Source: Fidelibacterota bacterium UBA1134 (lineage in GTDB: Bacteria > Fidelibacterota > Marinisomatia > Marinisomatales > S15-B10). From it: DNA of 7,732 nt. Below, piece by piece: positions 1-5,682 of the stretch. The stretch spans positions 15,946-23,677 of the forward strand of contig DCAL01000104.1 of assembly GCA_002311975.1 (NCBI GenBank), written 5' to 3'. Each line of letters opens with the position of its first letter. Positions within the stretch are counted from its first letter, which is position 1. The position numbers and the translations under genes were made by a program. Below the pieces are notes generated by a model. That model had not been told where the DNA came from, ran no database searches, and saw only the letters and a list, made by a program, of their open reading frames with translations.

Positions 1-615
1 TGAAAACGATACCTCAGAGTGGCGCGACGCAGCGTTCAAGAATTTCTCCACCGGTTCATCTGCTGAAAAGCGGTTAATAAGCACCGCTTTCATCACGCCT
101 GACTGCGACTCACTTTCCTGTGATGATTCTGTCTCAAATTCGGGCAGAGGATCTTCCAGCACAAACAGCTTCTTCTTGACAGACGGGAATTTCGCCTTCA
201 AGAATTCACTGGACTCTTCATTATGAACCAGTATCATATCTGACCTTTTCCAGAGGAATAAACTCAGGCCGCTAGAAAGGAAAAAATCATAGTCGGTGTA
301 CGCCGCGGTGTGAAGGTCGGGAACGACTTTGCATTCAGAGAAGAATTTATAGAAGAGTGCGGCGGCGGTGACAAAGGGGTGCGCCTGGAATGTGAACACA
401 GTAGTCGGTTTTGAGCGGAACAGTTTCACCAGCGTCCTGATGAAGTTGGCGCCGAGCCTGAGAACAGTCAGAAGAACCGGCCCTTCTCTTCGGTCGAGAC
501 GATAGTACTCCGCACCGAGCTGGCGCGAAAGTTGTTCGCTGCGCCGGGATACCTTCGTCCAAGCGACGAAAAGTGACGACGTGTTATCTTTCCCAGCTGA
601 TTCTTGACTGTCCAC
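1..615 (-). CDS. GT-B (GT4-like) glycosyltransferase, 5' part only
   Basis: This open frame of 205 codons begins with GTG at 615-613 and runs off the left edge, so only the N-terminal half is present. It should transfer a sugar from a nucleotide-sugar donor to a growing glycan on the cytosolic side of the membrane. The visible part looks like an N-terminal GT-B Rossmann domain: a first strand SLFVAWTKVSRRSEQL (about residues 14-29), a hydrophobic FTFQAHPFVTAAAL stretch (74-87), a VVPDLHTAAY motif (97-106), VHNEES (130-135) and LEDPLPEF (153-160). An NRFSADEPVEKFLNAA segment (181-196) then opens the second domain. The start is forced: the codon directly before GTG is the TGA of the upstream glycosyltransferase, in the same frame, and no later start would keep the first strand. 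I see no Shine-Dalgarno, so translation probably depends on termination-reinitiation. Assignment to a glycosyltransferase is fairly secure; donor and acceptor are unknown. Confidence 0.8.
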   Translation of the reverse strand, partial: MDSQESAGKDNTSSLFVAWTKVSRRSEQLSRQLGAEYYRLDRREGPVLLTVLRLGANFIRTLVKLFRSKPTTVFTFQAHPFVTAAALFYKFFSECKVVPDLHTAAYTDYDFFLSSGLSLFLWKRSDMILVHNEESSEFLKAKFPSVKKKLFVLEDPLPEFETESSQESESQSGVMKAVLINRFSADEPVEKFLNAASRHSEVSFS

Positions 616-1662
616 TCAGTCGTAGTATTTCTTGCGAAACCCGACCCATTCATCTTGTCCGAGAATGAACCGCTTGAAAAAGGCGAACATGAATCCGAAA
701 CCGTAGCCGAAAATCTGCGCACAGATCACTAACGGCAGATAGAGCGCCACCGCGGCATCACGCTGCCGGATACCCCCCAGAACAGAGAGTGCCAGCAGAA
801 GCCCCAAGCCTAATTCGAAGAATGCGCCGAACTCCTCCGGATCAGTGAGGAATCCTAACAGGACAAGGCACGACAACAGTGTTATGACGGCAGGAACAAA
901 ATGCAGTGGCTCCAGCATGTCCCTGTCGATCTTTGCCAGATTTACCCGCGCCACCCCCCAGTTGAACACTTGCCTGAAGAATCGGCGCAATGACGTCCTT
1001 CTTCGATGATACACGATGGCGTCCGGAATGTGGGCGACTCTGGCGCCGCTCTTAATAATCCTGTGACTCAATTCTATATCCTGACCGTGACGCAGCTCGC
1101 CAAACCCCCCTACTTTCTCATAGAGAGTCCGCGTCATTCCCATGTTGTGACTTCTGGGATAAAACTTTGCCAGCGGCTTCTGGCTGTGACCGCGGAGACC
1201 CGCCGTTGTGAAAAAGGACGTCATGGAAAAATCTATCGCTCGCTGCAGAGGTGTGAAATCCCCCTTGGAAGCGTCGGGTCCCCCGCAGGCGTCAAACTTC
1301 TCATCTGAGTACTTGTCATAGATGGTCTTCAACCATTCAGGATCAGCTTCACAGTCCGAATCAATAAACATGAGCAACTCGCCCCGGGACTCTTCCACTC
1401 CTCTGTTACGAGCAGAGCCCGGTCCCTCATTCTCCTTCCTGACATATCGCAACCGGAAGCCGGCCTTTTCCACCCACGACCGGACCACTTCTTCACTGTT
1501 ATCAGTGGAGCCGTCATCGACAATAATCATCTCGAAAAGATCACTTGAGAATGTCTGTTGCCCGATTGATTCAATGAGGGAAGGGAGTTCAGCAGCCCTG
1601 TTGAAAGTCGGTGTAATGACGCTTATAACAGGATGATCGGGGAGATCGGTTTTGGGATTGAT
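616..1662 (-). CDS. Family 2 glycosyltransferase with C-terminal membrane domain; start codon unresolved
   Basis: This is a GT-A inverting glycosyltransferase, probably adding a sugar to a lipid-linked glycan at the inner membrane. Numbered from the ATG at 1530, it shows DDGSTD (5-10), the metal-binding DSD (57-59) in FIDSDCEAD, and GQDIEL with the likely catalytic D151. Three hydrophobic segments follow at about 211-228, 234-254 and 259-285. The ATG at 1530 cannot be the true start, because the essential first strand VISVITPTFNRAAELPSL is encoded upstream in the same frame. That frame is open back to a TGA at 1719-1717 but contains no ATG, GTG or TTG. The left-most reasonable candidate is ATC at 1662, giving 348 residues, and this is used here provisionally. 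An AGGAGGTG followed by TTG (1714-1712) lies just upstream in a different frame, so a frameshift is possible. The gene follows the DPM-like transferase and abuts the next one. The enzyme family is secure; the 5' end is not. Confidence 0.78.
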   Translation of the reverse strand: MNPKTDLPDHPVISVITPTFNRAAELPSLIESIGQQTFSSDLFEMIIVDDGSTDNSEEVVRSWVEKAGFRLRYVRKENEGPGSARNRGVEESRGELLMFIDSDCEADPEWLKTIYDKYSDEKFDACGGPDASKGDFTPLQRAIDFSMTSFFTTAGLRGHSQKPLAKFYPRSHNMGMTRTLYEKVGGFGELRHGQDIELSHRIIKSGARVAHIPDAIVYHRRRTSLRRFFRQVFNWGVARVNLAKIDRDMLEPLHFVPAVITLLSCLVLLGFLTDPEEFGAFFELGLGLLLALSVLGGIRQRDAAVALYLPLVICAQIFGYGFGFMFAFFKRFILGQDEWVGFRKKYYD

Positions 1663-1673
1663 ATCCGTGCTAC

Positions 1674-2624
1674 CTAAGAAGATCGGCTGCTTTTTGAAAC
1701 GGTTTCCTGAACAATTTCACCTCCTCGAGTGGAAGACTGGGCGATCATTTCACCGAGAAGTCCCATGGAAATGAACTGAACACCGAGGATAATCAGAAGT
1801 ACACCGAAGACAAGGAGTGCCATATGCATCCGGAATGGGTCACCCAGACCGTACTTGAGGTAGAGAACCCAGAAGTTCACAAGAGTCCCTATTACCAGAC
1901 TGAGGAGGCCAAATACGCCGAAAAGGTGAAGTGGGCGGCGGGTATATCGGCTCAAGAACAGGACGGTCAGTAAATCAAACATGCCGCGAAAATAGCGTTC
2001 GCGGCCGAACTTGGTAACGCCGTATTTCCGCGGCCGGTGATTCACCGGTTTCTCAGTGACCCGGAAGCCCCTCTTGCCGGCAAGAACCGGCGTGTAACGG
2101 TGCATCCCACCGTAAATATCGAGCGCCTTCACGACACTATTTCGGTACGCTTTCAGTCCGCAGTTGAAATCGTGAATCTGGATGCCGGTCAACAGGCGGG
2201 TCGTAAAATTGAACAGCCTCGACGGCAGTCGTTTTGACGCAGGATCTTTACGCTCCTTTTTCCAGCCGGAGACGAGGTCATAGCCTTTCTTCAATTCTTC
2301 CACCAGACCGGGAATCTCGGAAGGGTCATCCTGCAGATCGGCATCCATTGTCACAACATAGTCTCCGCTGGCCCTGCGAAAGCCCACAGAAAGAGCCGCT
2401 GACTTGCCGTAGTTTCGCAGAAATCGAGTCACTTCAATTCTCTCGTTTTCGCCTGCTTTCTTCTTGGCAAACTCAAACGAGCCGTCTGTGCTGCCGTCAT
2501 CAATAATCTGGATTTCATAATCAAACTTTCCCTCCAGAACAGTCGTCACTTCTTGCAGCAACTCAGGGAGCGACTCGACCTCGTTGTAAACGGGGATTAC
2601 AACTGAAATCTTCTCAAGGGGCAT
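1674..2624 (-). CDS. DPM/GtrB/ArnC-type polyprenyl-phosphate glycosyltransferase (GT2) with two TM helices
   Basis: This 316-residue protein has the usual length and plan of enzymes that move a sugar from a nucleotide donor to a polyprenyl phosphate carrier on the cytosolic face of the inner membrane. Visible motifs are VVIPVYNE (8-15), DDGSTD (42-47), the metal and catalytic DADLQDD (94-100), HDFNCGLKAY (151-160) and the RKYGVTKFG stretch (199-207) typical of the DPM1-like family. Two C-terminal hydrophobic helices lie at about 232-256 and 265-292, followed by a polar tail. The ATG at 2624 places the first strand right at the N terminus. An AAGG lies 12 bases upstream, a weak ribosome site. 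The gene starts 9 bases after the TPR gene stops, so the two are surely cotranscribed. Its product may supply an activated lipid-linked sugar to the operon. The sugar (glucose, mannose, aminoarabinose or other) cannot be told from the sequence. Confidence 0.9.
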   Translation of the reverse strand: MPLEKISVVIPVYNEVESLPELLQEVTTVLEGKFDYEIQIIDDGSTDGSFEFAKKKAGENERIEVTRFLRNYGKSAALSVGFRRASGDYVVTMDADLQDDPSEIPGLVEELKKGYDLVSGWKKERKDPASKRLPSRLFNFTTRLLTGIQIHDFNCGLKAYRNSVVKALDIYGGMHRYTPVLAGKRGFRVTEKPVNHRPRKYGVTKFGRERYFRGMFDLLTVLFLSRYTRRPLHLFGVFGLLSLVIGTLVNFWVLYLKYGLGDPFRMHMALLVFGVLLIILGVQFISMGLLGEMIAQSSTRGGEIVQETVSKSSRSS

Positions 2625-2633
2625 AAGAATAGA

Positions 2634-4241
2634 TTACCTTTCGATCTTCTCGAGAAGACGCTCGTTATCTGAATCGATTTCCAGCGCTCTGCCGTAGTAG
2701 TCCATTGCATCAACACGGCGATCCATTTTGATCAGTACATCCCCGAGATGTTCCAGAACGACGGCATTTTCGCTCTCTGTCCGGATCGATGCCTCAATAT
2801 AGTGCAACGCCTTCTCGTACTTGTTTCTCTTGTAGTAGATCCAGCCGATTGTATCGAGAAAGGCGGGATTCTCCGGCTCCAGTTCTATCGCTTTCAGAGC
2901 CATTTCTAAAGCGTCATTCAGTCTCATATCTCTCTCGGCAAGTGTGTAGCTGTAGTTGTTGAGTGCCTGGCTGTCATTCTCATCGAGGAGAAGGAGATCT
3001 TCGTATAGTTGCAGCGAAGACTGCCATTCACCGAGATGGTTGTGCACCGTGGCCAGCAGGTGTTTGGCCGGGCGGGATTCTTCGTCAATGTTCAGAGCAG
3101 AAAGAAGACTTTTTTTCGCCAGCTGATAGTTCTCTTCCATGCTGTAACTGTTCCCCAGAAGATAGTGGACGGCAAAACTTTCAGGGAAGCGCTCTCTCGC
3201 ATCCATCAACACAGAAATAGAGGCCAGTGTCTTATCCAGATTGATTCGCGCAAGGGCGAGATTGGTGTATCCCGCAGGCTCCTGCGGGAATTGTTCCGTC
3301 AGTTGCAGGGAGTAAGCTTCCGCTGCTTCATAATCTTCACTGTCGAGAGCCATTCTTCCCAGAAAATATAGAACTGTGCTCGTCTGGTGACCGTCCTCGA
3401 AAAGCCTGAAAAAAACAGAGTCTGCTTTATTGAAATCACTGCTGTCGAAATAAAGTCTTCCCAACTGTTCCAGAACTGACGGGTCGTCATTCGTCAGATC
3501 AATCAGACGTTCCAGCCCCCCGATGGCCAGCGAGAATCTCTGGAGATATATGGCCAGTTCGCTGAACTTGCGCCAGAACTGCGCACTGTTAGGTTCAGCC
3601 TCAGTGAGAATCCTGTAGCCTTCAAAGGCCGATTCGTAGTCCTTCCTTTCCAGAGCAATTCCGGACGCCCTGCTCAAAGCCTGAAGCTGGGATGAATCGT
3701 CCCGGTAAATCTGCCACAACAAATCCTGCGCCTTCTCAGATTCACCCTTCCTTCGCAGTACTTCGGCAAGGATGAATCTGTATTCATGGTTTTCAGGATA
3801 GAATTCAGAGAGGAGCGAATAGTGTTCTTCGGCTCGATCAAGATTGTTTCTCATGAGAAACTGATGCGCCACCATTTCTCTGGCTTCCCTGTCCTTTGGA
3901 TCGAGCATCAATGCCTGGTTTAGCTGCTCCATGGCTCTTTCAGTCTTACCGATTCTGAGATAAGCATCAGCAAGCGACGTGAGAATGGAAGTTGCGCCCG
4001 GATCGTACTTCAGCGCATCCTGGAATTCAAGAATCGCCATGGCATAATTGCCCTGAGACAGATGCAGCTCACCCTCCATGAAATGCGTGAGTGCCTTGGT
4101 GTTCACTTGCTGAGGCTGCGTCTTTGCATCGTTTAGCGCTTGCACCTCGGGCTCCGGCTGGACGGTGGGAGTGACGGCACATCCGCCCATAAAGAAGAAC
4201 GCGCCAATCAAACACAGTTTAGAATGATATTCTGATCTCAT
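2634..4241 (-). CDS. TPR-repeat lipoprotein (about 14 TPRs)
   Basis: This 535-residue protein starts with a lipoprotein signal: a short basic segment, the hydrophobic stretch LCLIGAFFFMGG and Cys21 in MGGC as the lipidation site. A flexible linker (22-48) rich in Pro and Gln follows. The rest, about 49-524, is a continuous solenoid of roughly fourteen 34-residue TPR units. Clear examples are 49-82, 83-116, 389-422 and the well-conserved block at 423-524, which contains LNNYSYTLAER and DTIGWIYYKRNKYEKAL. Such proteins have no catalytic role; they scaffold protein complexes, here probably at the periplasmic face of an envelope membrane. As first gene of a glycosyltransferase operon it may resemble in role the TPR scaffolds of polysaccharide export (AlgK, PelB, BcsC) or PEP-CTERM-associated TPR lipoproteins, but that is inference. 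The ATG is the only start that keeps the signal, since an in-frame TGA lies six codons upstream. AAAAGGA sits almost directly against it, an unusually short spacing. Confidence 0.88.
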   Translation of the reverse strand: MRSEYHSKLCLIGAFFFMGGCAVTPTVQPEPEVQALNDAKTQPQQVNTKALTHFMEGELHLSQGNYAMAILEFQDALKYDPGATSILTSLADAYLRIGKTERAMEQLNQALMLDPKDREAREMVAHQFLMRNNLDRAEEHYSLLSEFYPENHEYRFILAEVLRRKGESEKAQDLLWQIYRDDSSQLQALSRASGIALERKDYESAFEGYRILTEAEPNSAQFWRKFSELAIYLQRFSLAIGGLERLIDLTNDDPSVLEQLGRLYFDSSDFNKADSVFFRLFEDGHQTSTVLYFLGRMALDSEDYEAAEAYSLQLTEQFPQEPAGYTNLALARINLDKTLASISVLMDARERFPESFAVHYLLGNSYSMEENYQLAKKSLLSALNIDEESRPAKHLLATVHNHLGEWQSSLQLYEDLLLLDENDSQALNNYSYTLAERDMRLNDALEMALKAIELEPENPAFLDTIGWIYYKRNKYEKALHYIEASIRTESENAVVLEHLGDVLIKMDRRVDAMDYYGRALEIDSDNERLLEKIER

Positions 4242-4263
4242 TTCCTTTTGTTCTCATCCGAAA

Positions 4264-4292
4264 AATTTATCTTTAGACTTATGATATCACAA
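4264..4292 (-). promoter_or_regulatory. Candidate sigma70-type promoter for the TPR/glycosyltransferase operon
   Basis: On the minus strand TTGTGA (4292-4287) matches four of six -35 positions, and TAAATT (4269-4264) four of six -10 positions, with a 17-base spacer. Transcription would start near 4257, leaving a leader of about 16 bases before the ATG at 4241. The matches are only moderate and the organism's consensus is unknown. Confidence 0.35.
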
Positions 4293-4293
4293 G
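4278..4293. promoter_or_regulatory. 16-bp near-palindrome, possible operator
   Basis: The sequence CTTATGATATCACAAG is an inverted repeat with seven of eight arm positions paired around a perfect TGATATCA core. It sits in the divergent intergenic region, overlaps the -35 of the candidate minus-strand promoter and could also overlap a plus-strand promoter. Its position and symmetry fit a dimeric repressor or activator site. It does not match the FNR or CRP consensus well, and no regulator gene is present in the window. Confidence 0.35.
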
Positions 4294-4345
4294 AAAATTC
4301 CCGAATTTGTGCCAATGCTCCATATACGCAATCGAAACAACCAGT

Positions 4346-4351
4346 AGGAGG
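4346..4351 (+). promoter_or_regulatory. Strong Shine-Dalgarno of the aminopeptidase gene
   Basis: AGGAGG lies five bases before the ATG at 4357, an ideal ribosome site that fixes the start. It contrasts with the weak or absent ribosome sites of the minus-strand genes. Confidence 0.85.
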
Positions 4352-4356
4352 AGAAT

Positions 4357-5682
4357 ATGTCGTGTCGCTTCATTCTAAGCCTGATTCTATTCATAAGTTC
4401 CCTTTCGTCTATCGATTCGCAATCTTTTCGAGAAAGACGGGAGACCGTTCGAAGTCATTTGGGTCCGCACAGCGCCATGATACTCGTCACCGCCGAGGAG
4501 TACAACCGGAACAGTGATGTTGAGCACCCGTTCCGGCCCAACAGCGACTACTGGTACCTGACCGGCCATCCCGAACCGATGGGAAGGCTGATCTTAGTCG
4601 GGCCTGACTTCTCGGGTCAAGGTGATATTCAATTCGAAGACGAGATTATTTTCACTCGACGGCGCAACACCTCCGCTGAAGTTTGGACAGGCAGGAGGCT
4701 GGGAATTACAGGAGTCAGAGAGAAACTGGGCTTCAGACATACCGAGGATTCCGACTCTTTTCGCATGGTACTCGACAGAGTACTACCCCATGTCGATACA
4801 GTCTATGTCAATCTGAGTAACTACAAGTATCACGGTCCCGGCAAACTGCGGCCGAAATTCCTGAGCAAAGAGGAATTGTCAGAACTTCACATTTCACATG
4901 CGGGAGAAATTATTCACCCCTTAAGGCATCTCAAATCGGAAGAGGAGATTAATCTCATCCAGAGAGCTGTTGACATCACGCGTGAAGGGCTGATCAACGC
5001 CATGAAAAGAACCAGACCCAAGTTGAACGAGTATAACATTCAGGCAGCGATCGAATTTGCCTTTCTCGATCTCGGAAGCCGGCGGCTCGGTTTTCCTTCC
5101 ATAGTCGGTTCCGGTGACAACACCACAATCCTCCATTACGTCGATAATAACCGAACGATGGAAGACGGTGATCTTCTCCTGATGGATGTGGGAGCCGAGT
5201 TCGAGATGTACACGGCTGACGTCACCAGGACGATTCCGGTTAACGGCAAGTTCAGCCCGGCACAGAAAGAACTTTACACTTACGTACTGGAAGCGCAGAC
5301 AGTTGCTTTCGATTCTATTCGATCCGGCATGACACTGCGAAAGGATCTCCACACTATCGCGAAAAACTACCTCGAAGAAAAGGGCTTCGGCAGATACTTC
5401 ATCCACGGCTTGGGCCATTGGCTCGGCCTCGATGTGCATGATGTGGGAGGGCGGGAGGCGAGAATCGTGCCTGGTGCAGTATTTACAATTGAACCGGGAA
5501 TCTACATCGCACAAGACGACACCACAGCGCCGCTGAAGTACCGCGGCATTGGAATTCGTATCGAGGACGACGTATTAATGACGCAAGACGGTCCTGTCTG
5601 GCTCTCTGCTGATATCCCGCGGGAAGTGGATGATATTGAACGATTGATGAAGAGGCGCTGGCGGCTTAAGAAGCGGCGCTAG
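4357..5682 (+). CDS. Exported Xaa-Pro aminopeptidase, M24B family (PepP-like)
   Basis: This 441-residue protein should be a two-metal hydrolase that removes an N-terminal residue preceding proline. Residues 4-18 form a hydrophobic segment after a basic start, a likely Sec signal, so it probably acts in the periplasm or outside, unlike cytosolic E. coli PepP. Residues 22-150 match the aminopeptidase P N-terminal domain, including FRPNSDYWYLTGHPEP (59-74). The pita-bread catalytic domain covers about 195-425. All five expected ligands are visible: D277 (MDVGAE), D288 (TADVTRT), H354 (HGLGHWLG), E379 (TIEPG) and E403 (RIEDD). The supporting histidines H260 (ILHY) and H361 (VHD) are also present, so the enzyme should be active. 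It ends in a very basic tail. It is transcribed alone, divergent from the glycan operon, and its last 17 bases overlap the end of the convergent diguanylate cyclase gene. A role in envelope or nutrient peptide turnover is inferred. Confidence 0.92.
   Translation: MSCRFILSLILFISSLSSIDSQSFRERRETVRSHLGPHSAMILVTAEEYNRNSDVEHPFRPNSDYWYLTGHPEPMGRLILVGPDFSGQGDIQFEDEIIFTRRRNTSAEVWTGRRLGITGVREKLGFRHTEDSDSFRMVLDRVLPHVDTVYVNLSNYKYHGPGKLRPKFLSKEELSELHISHAGEIIHPLRHLKSEEEINLIQRAVDITREGLINAMKRTRPKLNEYNIQAAIEFAFLDLGSRRLGFPSIVGSGDNTTILHYVDNNRTMEDGDLLLMDVGAEFEMYTADVTRTIPVNGKFSPAQKELYTYVLEAQTVAFDSIRSGMTLRKDLHTIAKNYLEEKGFGRYFIHGLGHWLGLDVHDVGGREARIVPGAVFTIEPGIYIAQDDTTAPLKYRGIGIRIEDDVLMTQDGPVWLSADIPREVDDIERLMKRRWRLKKRR

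Larger units (their letters stand above)
4242..4356. promoter_or_regulatory. Divergent intergenic region with promoters for both flanking genes
   Basis: These 115 bases separate the minus-strand TPR/glycosyltransferase operon from the plus-strand aminopeptidase and must hold promoters for both. The region is richer in A+T than the genes around it. It contains a near-palindrome and one fair minus-strand promoter candidate, listed separately. On the plus strand TATGAT at 4280-4285 resembles a -10 box but has no good -35 at the right distance, and CATATA near 4321 is an alternative. The plus-strand promoter is therefore not resolved. Confidence 0.6.

Noticed and set aside
347..722. Minus-strand open frames of 71 and 84 codons at the left end
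   Set aside because: They overlap the GT-B glycosyltransferase in other frames. That frame has clear GT motifs and is open for 205 codons.
4219..4257. Twelve-codon upstream open frame overlapping the TPR gene start
   Set aside because: It has no ribosome site and no regulatory codon pattern. Short frames like this arise often by chance.
4248..4517. Plus-strand frame of 89 codons starting before the aminopeptidase
   Set aside because: It overlaps the peptidase start in another frame, has no ribosome site, and the strong AGGAGG belongs to the peptidase ATG.
4921..5514. Long minus-strand open frame of 197 codons opposite the aminopeptidase
   Set aside because: It lies wholly inside a gene with an intact active site, its protein has no recognisable motif or domain, and it has no promoter or ribosome site. 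It is a shadow of the coding strand.
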